From Clostridium tagluense (GTDB lineage Bacteria; Bacillota; Clostridia; Clostridiales; Clostridiaceae), in the NCBI RefSeq assembly GCF_003865095.1, contig NZ_BHYK01000025.1, positions 1 to 61,456 on the forward strand: DNA of 61,456 nucleotides, given 5' to 3'. Positions 46,714 through 56,654 of the stretch are shown here, piece after piece; within the stretch, counting starts at the first letter, position 1; each line of letters begins with the position of its first letter. The notes beneath the pieces are model-generated. The model was not told the DNA's origin, did no database searches, and was given only the letters and a program-made list of their open reading frames with translations. Made by a program: the position numbers and the translations under genes.

Positions 46714-48144
46714 ATGAAAGAAAAAACTGGTTTAATTAAAAGAAAAATTGGTTTATGGGATTTAGTATTTATGAATGTATCAGCACTCTTTGGAATTAGG
46801 TGGATTGCAAAGTCAACGGCATCGAGCTTTGGACTAGGACTAGGAGCTATTCCAACATGGATAGTTTTCACATTTGTATTCTTTGTACCAGGTGCACTTA
46901 TTTGTGCTGAGCTTGCAGCAACCTATCCAAGAGATGGTGGTCTTTACGAGTGGGTAAAGGAAGCTTATGGTGAAAAACAAGGGTTCTTGGTTTCATGGCT
47001 GAATTGGACTGCAAAATTATTTTGGTATACTTCATTTTTGACATTCTTAATTGTAAATATATCTTATACTATTGGAAGACCTGAGCTTGCTAGCAATAAG
47101 ATGTTTGTAATGATATTGTCTTTAATAATTTTCTGGATACTATCATATATAAGTACAAGAGGGATGGGGTTTGCAAAACTATTTACGAATATTGGAGCTT
47201 TAGGTTCAACTGTACCTGCAGTATTGTTAATAGTTATGGGTATTGTTTCTGTATACGTTTTTGGTAATGAGCCAGCATCTGTTTATACAGTGAAAACGCT
47301 TACCCCTAAATTAAATATGGACTCATTTGCAGCGATTTCAAGTGTAATGTTTGCACTATCTGGGGCAGAGACAACTGCAAACTTTGTAACAGAGATGGAC
47401 AACCCTAAAAAAGATTTACCAAAAGCAATATTAATTGCAGCTTCCTTAGTTGCAGGTCTTTATGTTTTAGGTTCAATTGCTATTACACTTATTTTACCAG
47501 CTAGCAAGATAACAGCTTCACAGGGGATTTTAGTAGCACTTTCAACAGTTGCTGCAAGTCTTGGAATTGGAACTTGGTTTATAAAAATTGTTGCATTTGG
47601 AATATCACTTTCAGTGTTTGGAGCAATAATACTTTATATTGCATCACCAATAAAAATGCTTTTTGGAAGTGTTCATAAGGGTATATTCTCAGCAAAATTT
47701 ACAAAAGTTAATGAGAATAATATACCAGTAAAAGCAGTTTATCTTCAAGCAATAATAGTATCGGTAATTTTACTTGCGATAAATTTGCTACCTTCAGTTG
47801 ATACGATATATAATGTACTTGTTACAATGACAGCACTTACAGCGCTGTTCCCTTATATATTACTATTTGCAGCTTATATAAAACTTAGAAAAACAAGACC
47901 GAATGAAGTAAGACCATATGAACTTTCAAAAAACAATAATACTTCAATTAGAATTGCACAAATGGTATTAGTTGTAGTCGTACTTGGTATAGTTCTATCA
48001 GCAGCACCAGTAATGCCAAGTTTGAAAGAAAATATAATATACGAGGTGCAAATGATTGGTGGAGCATTAGTTGTTATAGTTAGTGGAAATATGATTTGGA
48101 AAAATTTTGTACGTAAAACGGGATTCAAAGAAGAAAAAAAATAG
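46714..48144 (+). CDS. APC-superfamily amino acid permease
   Basis: The 476-residue protein has 12 predicted membrane segments. The first helix has the break IGLWDLVFMNVSALFGIRW, and GALICAELAATYPRDGGLYEW marks the APC consensus loop. FALSGAETTANFVTEMDNPKKDLPKA is the conserved sixth-helix region (only part quoted: SGAETTANFV). It resembles glutamate/GABA-type antiporters and YjeM-like permeases; the substrate is not certain. AGGGGGA precedes the ATG. The peptidase gene follows after 65 bases, suggesting uptake and use of amino acids or dipeptides. Confidence 0.9.
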   Translation: MKEKTGLIKRKIGLWDLVFMNVSALFGIRWIAKSTASSFGLGLGAIPTWIVFTFVFFVPGALICAELAATYPRDGGLYEWVKEAYGEKQGFLVSWLNWTAKLFWYTSFLTFLIVNISYTIGRPELASNKMFVMILSLIIFWILSYISTRGMGFAKLFTNIGALGSTVPAVLLIVMGIVSVYVFGNEPASVYTVKTLTPKLNMDSFAAISSVMFALSGAETTANFVTEMDNPKKDLPKAILIAASLVAGLYVLGSIAITLILPASKITASQGILVALSTVAASLGIGTWFIKIVAFGISLSVFGAIILYIASPIKMLFGSVHKGIFSAKFTKVNENNIPVKAVYLQAIIVSVILLAINLLPSVDTIYNVLVTMTALTALFPYILLFAAYIKLRKTRPNEVRPYELSKNNNTSIRIAQMVLVVVVLGIVLSAAPVMPSLKENIIYEVQMIGGALVVIVSGNMIWKNFVRKTGFKEEKK

Positions 48145-48209
48145 TTTATATTTCCCTGCCAAAGGCAGAGAATCAAAATATAATCATAATATTTTAGGAG
48201 GGATTTTTA

Positions 48210-49286
48210 ATGATACAGGAAAGACTTAATAAAGTTTTAAAAATTATGGGAGATAAGAAAATACCTCAAATGATAGTTTCTGATTCAAATGCTATTTTCT
48301 ATCTTACGGGCAAATGGATATTACCTGGTGAGCGAATGCTTGCATTGTATCTTAATACAAATGGAAATAACAAGTTATTTATTAATGAATTATTCCCTAT
48401 AAGTGAAGATTTAGGCGTAGAAATGGTATGGTATAGCGATACTGATAAACCAGTGGAAATTCTTTTAAAACATATCAATAAAGATTTGCCAATGGGTATA
48501 GATAAAAACTGGGCTGCTCATTTCTTATTAAGATTAATGGAGCTAAAAGGTGGTAGCGCATTTGTTAATGGTTCTAGCATTATTGATGAAGTAAGAAGTT
48601 CAAAGGATGAAAAAGAAAAAGAATTTTTGAGGGCATCATCAAAACTTAATGATATTGCCGTTGAAAAGATGATAAAACTTGTAACTAAAAAATATACTGA
48701 AAAGAAAATGGGGAAACTACTTGGTGACATGTGGGAAGAAATGGGAGCTGAAGGACATTCCTTTGACCCAATCGTAGGTTATGGTGCTAATGCAGCAGAT
48801 CCTCATCATGTTATGGATAACTCAACTGTTAAAGAAGGCGACTGTGTAGTTATTGATATTGGTTGTATAAAAGACTCATATTGCTCAGATATGACTAGAA
48901 CAGTTTTTTATAAAAGTGTATCAGAACATAGCAGAGAAGTTTACAACATAGTTAGAGAAGCTAATAAAAGAGGCATTGAAAAAGTTAAACCAGGAGTTAG
49001 ATTTTGCGACATTGATGCTGCAGCAAGAGACTATATTACAGAAAAAGGTTATGGGAAATACTTTACTCATAGATTAGGACATTCTATAGGAATTGAAGAT
49101 CATGAGTTTGGAGATGTTTCTTCTGCTAATACAGATAAAGTAGAAGTAGGAATGTGTTTCTCAATAGAACCAGGTATATACATACCAGGGGATGTTGGTG
49201 TACGTATAGAAGATTTAGTAATAGTGACCCAGGATGGTTGCGAAGTATTAAACCACTATACAAAGGATTTAATAATAGTAGAATAG
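48210..49286 (+). CDS. M24 metallopeptidase, Xaa-Pro aminopeptidase-like
   Basis: The 358-residue enzyme has an N-terminal creatinase-like domain (1-125) and a pita-bread catalytic domain. The five metal ligands are present: Asp in VVIDIGC, Asp in CSDMTRTVF, His in HRLGHSIGIEDHE, Glu in SIEPGIY and Glu in GVRIEDLV. It should release an N-terminal residue before proline in the cytoplasm. AGGAGGGA precedes the ATG. It is downstream of the amino acid permease and likely under the divergent cupin regulator. Confidence 0.93.
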   Translation: MIQERLNKVLKIMGDKKIPQMIVSDSNAIFYLTGKWILPGERMLALYLNTNGNNKLFINELFPISEDLGVEMVWYSDTDKPVEILLKHINKDLPMGIDKNWAAHFLLRLMELKGGSAFVNGSSIIDEVRSSKDEKEKEFLRASSKLNDIAVEKMIKLVTKKYTEKKMGKLLGDMWEEMGAEGHSFDPIVGYGANAADPHHVMDNSTVKEGDCVVIDIGCIKDSYCSDMTRTVFYKSVSEHSREVYNIVREANKRGIEKVKPGVRFCDIDAAARDYITEKGYGKYFTHRLGHSIGIEDHEFGDVSSANTDKVEVGMCFSIEPGIYIPGDVGVRIEDLVIVTQDGCEVLNHYTKDLIIVE

Positions 49287-49309
49287 CATAAAAATGCATT
49301 TTAAATAAA

Positions 49310-49401
49310 GTGGGAGTTTCATAAGTTAAAAATGAGACTTCCATTTTTTTATTTCAGTAAATTAAAGAGCTTCCATAAAATTAATTTTTATGGAAGCTCT
49401 T
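49310..49401 (+). terminator. Two tandem terminators after the peptidase gene
   Basis: The first has GGAGTTTCAT with ATGAGACTTCC (49314-49342) and a run of seven T. The second has AAGAGCTTCCATAAAA with TTTTATGGAAGCTCTT (49365-49401). Confidence 0.85.
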
Positions 49402-51055
<1,654 letters not shown>

Positions 51056-51100
51056 AAACGATAGTGTTTACATTATCTCTACAATATTGGAGGAAAAATT

Positions 51101-51934
51101 ATGTTAAATATAGGTTGTCATTTATCAGTATCAAAAGGCTACAAAGCTATGGGCGAAGAAGCTCTTAAAATAGGAGCAAATACATTCCAGTTTTTTACCC
51201 GTAATCCTAGAGGGAGTAAAGCAAAAGAAATTGACCCGAAAGATGTAGAAGCACTTTTACAAATAATAAAAGAAAACAAATTTGCTATAATTTTAGCACA
51301 TGCTCCATATACATTAAATGCTTGTTCTGCTGATGAGCACACAAGAGAATTTGCAATTAATGTTATGGAAGATGATTTGAAAAGAATGGAATATTTGCCT
51401 AATAGTCTTTATAACTTTCATCCAGGTAGTCATGTAAAGCAAGGAGCTCAGGTGGGGATAGGATATATTGTAAATATGCTAAACACTGTGCTAAAACCAG
51501 AGCAAACCACTACAGTACTTCTTGAAACAATGTCAGGTAAGGGAACGGAGGTTGGTCGAACTTTCGAAGAACTAAAACAAATTCTTGATGGGGTTACACT
51601 TTCGGAGAAGATGGGTGTATGTCTTGATACTTGTCATATTTATGATGCAGGTTATGATATTGTCAATGATTTAGATGGTGTTGTAGATGAATTTGATAGA
51701 ATTATCGGTCTTGATAAACTATATGCAATTCACTTAAACGATAGCAAAAATCCATTTGAAAGCCATAAGGATCGTCATGAAAAAATAGGTGAAGGTTCTA
51801 TTGGAAAAGATGTGATTATTAAAGTTATTAATCACCCAAAACTACGTCACTTACCATTCTTTTTAGAAACTCCAAATGAGTTGTCTGGTTATGCGCAGGA
51901 AATTAAGATATTGCGACAAGCATATATAGAATAA
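51101..51934 (+). CDS. nfo: Endonuclease IV (AP endonuclease)
   Basis: The 277-residue TIM-barrel enzyme cuts DNA at abasic sites with three zinc ions. Ligands are visible in [66 protein letters not shown] and FLETP, so it is complete. AGGAGG(A) precedes the ATG. It follows the glucosidase by 45 bases, and a bidirectional terminator lies after it. Confidence 0.97.
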   Translation: MLNIGCHLSVSKGYKAMGEEALKIGANTFQFFTRNPRGSKAKEIDPKDVEALLQIIKENKFAIILAHAPYTLNACSADEHTREFAINVMEDDLKRMEYLPNSLYNFHPGSHVKQGAQVGIGYIVNMLNTVLKPEQTTTVLLETMSGKGTEVGRTFEELKQILDGVTLSEKMGVCLDTCHIYDAGYDIVNDLDGVVDEFDRIIGLDKLYAIHLNDSKNPFESHKDRHEKIGEGSIGKDVIIKVINHPKLRHLPFFLETPNELSGYAQEIKILRQAYIE

Positions 51935-51944
51935 TATGGTAAAA

Positions 51945-51984
51945 AAATAAATAAACAGCTATGAGGTAAATAGCTGTTTATTTA
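51945..51984. terminator. Bidirectional terminator between nfo and the ABC membrane gene
   Basis: AAATAAACAGCTAT and ATAGCTGTTTATTT pair around a seven-base loop; A runs precede and T residues follow. Confidence 0.88.
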
Positions 51985-51991
51985 ATGAGAA

Positions 51992-52771
51992 CTAATAGTA
52001 CTTGGAATCATTTGATTTACCAACATAAAGCTTATATCCCACAAAAACTGAAGAAATGCATATTATAATTGTAGCAAAAGATACATAAAGCAGAATTGTA
52101 TTTCCCTGAGGCATTATAGAAAAACTTTCAAGAAATTCAACCTTGTCAGAGATGGGTGATATTGGCATATTAAACTTTAGGAAAAATAAAAGTCCATAAC
52201 TAATAGTAGCGAATCCTGCAAAGCTGGAAAGTCTGAGTTTTTTATTTTTTATAAGAGTAATTGCAACGCCAATAAAAAGGATTATTAGTAATATACATAA
52301 CATTAACATATTACCTTTTGTTGTGTCTATTACTTGATGAACCGCAGATTCTGGAGGTGAATTACTAAAACTCTTAGGATTTGCAAGATATATAATCCCA
52401 AAGGTAATACCTATTAATGCTGTAGCAGATACCAAATATAGTAAATACACTATAAAGATAGATACTATATACAGTAAGAATATATTTAATACTGTATATT
52501 TTCTGCTTACAGGAACATTTTGGAATAGTTTGTGATGGTGATCATTGTAAAGCATTCTATTAATCATCCATACACTTCCAATAGGCAAACAAATGGGTAA
52601 AATACTATTTGTAGATATTTTATTTCCAGAAAATATAAGTATATCCATAAATACTATTACGAAACAACAAAATAATATCTTGGAAGGCTTTTCAGGTATT
52701 ATACCAATTGGTGGTATTGAATTTAGCAATAGTTTTTGATAAGCAATAAATTTTTTTAACATACTAAGCAC
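51992..52771 (-). CDS. ABC-2-type membrane protein, second of a paralogous pair
   Basis: The 259-residue product has six predicted membrane segments and no other domain. It ends with VEFLESFSIMPQGN, a last membrane segment and GYKLYVGK, a layout that the neighbour at 52756-53478 repeats (INFLESITIMPHYN ... YKLYKGK), so the two are likely tandem duplicates. They would form the heterodimeric membrane part for the ATPase encoded upstream. AAGAGGTG precedes the ATG. It overlaps the upstream gene by 16 bases. Substrate unknown. Confidence 0.82.
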   Translation of the reverse strand: MLSMLKKFIAYQKLLLNSIPPIGIIPEKPSKILFCCFVIVFMDILIFSGNKISTNSILPICLPIGSVWMINRMLYNDHHHKLFQNVPVSRKYTVLNIFLLYIVSIFIVYLLYLVSATALIGITFGIIYLANPKSFSNSPPESAVHQVIDTTKGNMLMLCILLIILFIGVAITLIKNKKLRLSSFAGFATISYGLLFFLKFNMPISPISDKVEFLESFSIMPQGNTILLYVSFATIIICISSVFVGYKLYVGKSNDSKYY

Positions 52772-53478
52772 CTCTTTCCTTTATATAGTTTGTAGGATAT
52801 TAATATTGAAATAGGGATTATTACTACGCATACACAGCATAATATCAATAATATTTCATTATAATGAGGCATTATTGTAATGCTTTCTAAAAAGTTTATT
52901 TCACCAAGTTCAGTTATAACAGGCAAGGTGTTCCTAAATAATAGAAGTGCTATTGTAACAAGTGCAACTGCTGATATTGTAAGGGCTTTTCTAAGTAAAT
53001 TAGGCCTTATAAAAAATATGGGCAATAAAATGCTTACTATTATGGTTGATATACAACCTGTTACGAATATAGCTCTCCAATTATTTACTAACAAACTTAT
53101 AATAGTGTCAACTAAAGTGAAGGTAGAAGTAAATAGTGTCAAAATTTTAAAGGGCACTAATCCGATTATAGCTCCACCGGTAAAAAACAAACTCATGACA
53201 AAGACATATAAATAAATGTTTATAAGCACATATAACTTTGAAACTGGTACAATTTCAAACAATTTATTTTGTGAATTTATAATGTGATAATCCGCATACA
53301 AAGTAAAAACTATGGGATAAAATATTACTCCGCATCCATCAAGCATACCAGTGAAAATGCCCAAAAATATTATACTAATAAATAGAATAAAAAAATGTAA
53401 TTTCGAAGTTTTTTTATCATTAACAAAGCCAAGTGAACCACTTAAAAGTAGTTGGTAATTCCAAAATCTATTTAACAT
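52756..53478 (-). CDS. ABC-2-type membrane protein, first of a paralogous pair
   Basis: The 240-residue product has six predicted membrane segments, with a polar N-terminus (RFWNYQLLLSGSLGFVNDKK) and the ending IMPHYN, membrane segment, YKLYKGKR. It resembles permease parts of YtrA-controlled ABC systems and bacitracin-type exporters. GGGAGGCG precedes the ATG. It follows the ATPase gene by 48 bases and overlaps the paralogue downstream. Confidence 0.82.
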   Translation of the reverse strand: MLNRFWNYQLLLSGSLGFVNDKKTSKLHFFILFISIIFLGIFTGMLDGCGVIFYPIVFTLYADYHIINSQNKLFEIVPVSKLYVLINIYLYVFVMSLFFTGGAIIGLVPFKILTLFTSTFTLVDTIISLLVNNWRAIFVTGCISTIIVSILLPIFFIRPNLLRKALTISAVALVTIALLLFRNTLPVITELGEINFLESITIMPHYNEILLILCCVCVVIIPISILISYKLYKGKRCLVC

Positions 53479-53526
53479 TTTTTCGCCTCCCTGTAAAATT
53501 TATTATGCTGTAGTTTCCAGTAAGCT

Positions 53527-54381
53527 TCATTTTTTTGAACCCATATAAAGCATAATGTCCTCAATGGTAGGTCTGGCAATTTTAATTCCTTCTGCATTTT
53601 GAAGCTTTAAATTTTTCTTGCATAATCCCTCATATCCAAAAGTTGTTTCTTTTATTCCTATAAGTTCAGATTTAATTGTATCTGTCATAGCATCTCTATC
53701 AATGTGTGCCAAGGCGTACATATCAAGCATTTCATCCTTGCCCTTAGAAAAAACAATTTTACCATCATCAATCATTGTTATATAATCAGCAATTTTTTCA
53801 AGGTCACTTGTAATATGGGTTGAGAATAGTATAGACCTTTGCTCATTTTGCATAAGTTCTAAAAGTAAATCCATAACATCAGCTCTTGCAATAGGGTCAA
53901 GTCCTGATGTGGGTTCATCAAGTATGATTAAATCAGGATTATGACATAGTGCCATTACAACTCCAAATTTCATCTGCATACCCTTTGAATAGGCGGAAAG
54001 CTTTTTATTCTTATCAAGTTCAAAGCGTTTCATAAGTTCCTCAAACCGTTTAGAATCAAAGGTTTTATAAAAAGGTGATATCATATTTTTTATTTTAGTA
54101 GGTTTGAGGTTAAGAGGATAGATTAAACTATCAAATACAACTCCTATTTTTGCTTTAACTATTTCTTCATTTCCGTACATACTGATACCGTCGAATAACA
54201 CATTTCCGCTTGTTTGTGGAATCATATTAAGTATTGATTTGATAAGGGTGGTTTTGCCTGAGCCATTTCTTCCTATAAACCCCATAATAGTTCCTTTTTC
54301 TATTGAAAAACTTACATCATTTAAAGAAAAATTGCCGATACTGACCTTCAAGTTTTTGATTTCTAAAGCCTTATTTGTCAT
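53527..54381 (-). CDS. ABC transporter ATPase of a GntR-controlled system
   Basis: The 284-residue ATPase has Walker A GRNGSGKTT, Q loop region VVFDSLIYP, Walker B LIILDEPTSGLDP and switch LFSTHIT. The signature is SAYSKGMQMKFG, a YSKGM variant common in exporter-type ATPases. The last 75 residues form an accessory domain. It should drive the two membrane proteins encoded downstream. The ATG at 54381 follows GGAGG; it overlaps the regulator gene by 11 bases. Confidence 0.92.
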   Translation of the reverse strand: MTNKALEIKNLKVSIGNFSLNDVSFSIEKGTIMGFIGRNGSGKTTLIKSILNMIPQTSGNVLFDGISMYGNEEIVKAKIGVVFDSLIYPLNLKPTKIKNMISPFYKTFDSKRFEELMKRFELDKNKKLSAYSKGMQMKFGVVMALCHNPDLIILDEPTSGLDPIARADVMDLLLELMQNEQRSILFSTHITSDLEKIADYITMIDDGKIVFSKGKDEMLDMYALAHIDRDAMTDTIKSELIGIKETTFGYEGLCKKNLKLQNAEGIKIARPTIEDIMLYMGSKK

Positions 54382-54757
54382 TTTCACTACCTCCGTATAT
54401 TTCATTTAGAACTTCAAACATTTCTATAGATGATATATCTGTTGTGTCTGCAAATTCTTTGATTTCAAGAAGCCGTTCCCTAAGCATATCAATGTGTATT
54501 GCCTTAATTTTATTTTTGTCAATATCTGCTACAAAGCATCCTCGTCCTTGTAGATTGATTATGATACCTTCTTTTTCAAGTTCTTCATAAGCCCGTTTTA
54601 CGGTTATGATGCCAACTTTTAAATCCTTTGCCATAAGCCTTATTGAAGGCAGTTGCTCCTGGGATTTTAACTTTCCCTTGAGTACCATTTCTTTTATCTG
54701 AGTTTGTATTTGTTCATATATGGGGGTTTGGGAAAGGGTTGATATAAGAATATTCAA
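54371..54757 (-). CDS. GntR-family regulator, YtrA type
   Basis: The 128-residue protein has a winged helix (about 10-75, PIYEQIQTQIKEMVLKG and LPSIRLMAKDLKVGIITVKRAYEELE) and a short C-terminal helical part as in YtrA regulators. The TTG at 54757 lies eight bases after AGGAGG and is preferred; an ATG at 54763 is too near that site. It heads the ABC operon, which it likely represses by binding the dyad at 54776-54802. YtrA-type systems respond to cell-envelope stress or lipid-II antibiotics; that is family knowledge. Confidence 0.92.
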   Translation of the reverse strand: MNILISTLSQTPIYEQIQTQIKEMVLKGKLKSQEQLPSIRLMAKDLKVGIITVKRAYEELEKEGIIINLQGRGCFVADIDKNKIKAIHIDMLRERLLEIKEFADTTDISSIEMFEVLNEIYGGSENDK

Positions 54758-54775
54758 GCACATCACCTCCTTATC

Positions 54776-54802
54776 TACTGTTACTATACAATAGACACAG
54801 TA
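54776..54802. promoter_or_regulatory. Operator dyad overlapping the GntR operon promoter
   Basis: The 27-base dyad reads TACTGT, two bases, CTAT, ACA, ATAG, two bases, ACAGTA. It covers the -10 and much of the spacer of the minus-strand promoter, so binding would block RNA polymerase. Autoregulation by the GntR protein is the natural reading. Confidence 0.7.
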
Positions 54803-54811
54803 ATTTGTCAA
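54783..54811 (-). promoter_or_regulatory. Sigma-A promoter of the GntR-ABC operon
   Basis: On the minus strand TTGACA (54811-54806), 17 bases and TATAGT (54788-54783) match the consensus well. The start would be about 20 bases before the TTG codon. Confidence 0.8.
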
Positions 54812-54845
54812 TGATTTCTTTGGATTACAATTAATTCTTTTTAAT

Positions 54846-54874
54846 TTGACAATAAGAACATATATTCGTACAAT
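54846..54874 (+). promoter_or_regulatory. Sigma-A promoter of the 87-residue protein gene
   Basis: TTGACA, 17 bases and TACAAT lie just upstream of the gene at 54897, giving a leader of about 15 bases. Confidence 0.78.
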
Positions 54875-54896
54875 TAATAATTAGAGGTGAATTAAA

Positions 54897-55160
54897 ATGA
54901 AGGTAGTTGCAAAACCAATAGAGGTGGTCGCTTGGTTTGATAAATCAGGCAAAATTCACCCAGTTAGATTTAGAATTGAGAATGATGATAATACCTTTGA
55001 AACTATAGTTATAGGAAGGGTTTTAAAAATAGATTTAGAAAAACTTACTGGCAATTATATGCAGCTTTTTACTTGTCAAAGTAGTGTTGATGGTATTGAA
55101 AAAATATATAAAATAAAGTTTGAACTTAAATCTTCAAGGTGGAGCCTTTGCAAGATTTAA
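54897..55160 (+). CDS. Conserved small clostridial protein, function unknown
   Basis: The 87-residue product is soluble, strand-rich and starts MKVVAKPIEVVAWFDKSGKI. It resembles short clostridial proteins with the same start and a GIEKIYKIKFELKSS ending. No catalytic motif, signal peptide or membrane segment is seen. It has its own consensus promoter and AGAGGTG ribosome binding site, so it is a real gene. A role cannot be read from the sequence or its neighbours. Confidence 0.8.
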   Translation: MKVVAKPIEVVAWFDKSGKIHPVRFRIENDDNTFETIVIGRVLKIDLEKLTGNYMQLFTCQSSVDGIEKIYKIKFELKSSRWSLCKI

Positions 55161-55234
55161 TTATTATTAATGATAATATCGTTAATAAATAAGAAAGTTA
55201 ATGTTATTAAAGTAAAAGGCCAATTTTATATGAC

Positions 55235-55276
55235 GAAAAAAACACTATACAAGAATAAATGTATAGTGTTTTTTTG
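55235..55276. terminator. Bidirectional terminator
   Basis: AAAAAACACTATAC and GTATAGTGTTTTTT pair around an 11-base loop. It serves the plus-strand gene at 54897 and the minus-strand gene at 55297. Confidence 0.9.
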
Positions 55277-55296
55277 CAACATAAAAAAGTATATGA

Positions 55297-55563
55297 CTAT
55301 TTAATTTTTGTAGAATTAAATAGATTTGTTACAATATCGATAATTGGCTTTATTAGCTGTAAAATCGCGCTAAGAATATCCGTTAATATAGGTATTGTAA
55401 TGCCTATTTGTTGAAGGACATATATTAAAAGGAATATACCAATTGAAATACTTAGTATCCTTCCAATCATTTTAAATACAGCAATACCAAGATAAGCAAG
55501 TAATATAGCTAATGCAAACATAATAACGGTATTTAGATTAATATTAGAAAAATCAACGTTCAT
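55297..55563 (-). CDS. Small hydrophobic membrane protein, function unknown
   Basis: The 88-residue product has two or three hydrophobic segments (about 13-33 VIMFALAILLAYLGIAVFKM, 35-52 ILSISIGIFLLIYVL and a third about 56-80) and few charges. It resembles small Firmicute membrane proteins of unknown role. GGAGGTG precedes the ATG with a seven-base gap. No neighbour hints at a function. Confidence 0.75.
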   Translation of the reverse strand: MNVDFSNINLNTVIMFALAILLAYLGIAVFKMIGRILSISIGIFLLIYVLQQIGITIPILTDILSAILQLIKPIIDIVTNLFNSTKIK

Positions 55564-55723
55564 AAAAACACCTCCATTATTAATGATAATTATAACTTAA
55601 ACACTATGTTTTAGCAAATGTAAATCTTGTGGAAATCAAGGGGAGTTTATGTGAAAATAAAAAATACACCATGTACAGTTTCTATTGCAATAGGAAATGA
55701 GGATATTACATTATATCAATGGG

Positions 55724-55846
55724 TTACATAGCTGTTAAAAGTATTTTAATTCCAACCAATGATAGTACTGAAGCACCAACACACAGAGCAATTAAGATAG
55801 AAGATAATCTGGACATTTCAGGAACATTTCCGTATTCAGATTTCAT
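55724..55846 (-). CDS. Very small membrane protein (40 residues), function unknown
   Basis: This 40-codon frame has a GGAG sequence ten bases before its ATG. The first 14 residues are polar (MKSEYGNVPEM), followed by one strong hydrophobic helix of about 24 residues (ILIALCVGASVLSLVGIKIL) and a short end. Codon use is like the neighbours. Proteins of this size and shape are often membrane regulators or spore-related peptides. I do not recognise a family. It is convergent with and slightly overlaps a weaker 26-codon frame at 55651-55731. Confidence 0.55.
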   Translation of the reverse strand: MKSEYGNVPEMSRLSSILIALCVGASVLSLVGIKILLTAM

Positions 55847-56321
55847 AATAAACAGTCTCCATTTCTGCCTTTAAAGGCCATACTATAAAATTTAATCTAA
55901 GACTTACTTAATGGATTTTTCTGTGAAAATAATATCTTCAATTAATATAATACTAAATAATTGTTGAAATTACGTGTCAATAGTGTAAATAAATTATAAC
56001 TGTTAAGGTAAACATATTATGATGTCTTTTATGGATAGTCAAAAATTATTTTTTGCAGCAATAAAAGACGTAGAGTACTAATGTGGTATCAGGCTTCTTA
56101 AAGATGCCACTTATTTGAAACATCCTTTGTAGTTATGAGAGCATCTATCTGTTTTATTATTAATTTAAAATACAATATTATTTATAATTGTATCACTATA
56201 CATAATGAATAAAAAGGTATAAAATTGTAATAAAAATCAAATAGTAAAGTATACTTTTAAGTTTAGAAAGGGGGTAAGATCTACCAAATTAAAGAATGAA
56301 ATAATTTAGGAGGTATTAAAA
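55847..56321. other. Non-coding stretch upstream of the 82-residue protein gene
   Basis: No convincing gene is seen. A 20-codon frame starts at the ATG near 56021 with only a weak AAGG ahead, and it is not called. AAGGGGG at 56268 is not followed by a proper start. The stretch otherwise is AT-rich spacer. Confidence 0.4.
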
Positions 56322-56570
56322 ATGAATACTACAATTATGGCTATTGCCTTAGAAAAAAGAAATAGGTTTGCTCCAAATTTACAAGAAATATTAACAAAAC
56401 ATGGTTGCATTATTAGCATGAGACTCGGACTACATGAAACGTCGAAAGATTTATGTGCAGAAAGAGGGTTAATTTTATTACAACTTTGTGGTGAAGAAAC
56501 AGAAATAGCTGCTTTAAAAGAAGACCTAAGTAAGATTGAAGATATAAAAGTAAACACAATGTTAATATGA
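56322..56570 (+). CDS. Small ACT-like protein related to TM1266-type hydrogenase regulators
   Basis: The 82-residue product shows a beta-alpha-beta layout, with LQEILTKHGCIISMRLGLHE, then ERGLILLQLCG and a C-terminal EDIKVNTMLI. This spacing recalls the TM1266 family (putative iron-only hydrogenase system regulators), an ACT or NikR-like fold. The similarity is read by eye and is moderate. AGGAGG precedes the ATG. No hydrogenase or maturase gene is next to it, so a role with hydrogenase is unsure. Confidence 0.65.
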   Translation: MNTTIMAIALEKRNRFAPNLQEILTKHGCIISMRLGLHETSKDLCAERGLILLQLCGEETEIAALKEDLSKIEDIKVNTMLI

Positions 56571-56604
56571 ATATATAATTAACAGCTACATTATATATAG
56601 ACAA

Positions 56605-56640
56605 AAAGACAAGTCATTATTCATGGGCTTGTCTTCTTGT
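56605..56640. terminator. Terminator between convergent genes
   Basis: AAGACAAGTC and GGGCTTGTCTT pair around a ten-base loop, followed by CTTGT. Confidence 0.65.
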
Positions 56641-56654
56641 AATGATTGAGTGTA

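Noticed and set aside
55651-55731. A 26-codon GTG frame with AAGGGGAG upstream.
   Set aside because: It is short, has no recognisable feature and overlaps the better-supported 40-codon gene on the other strand.
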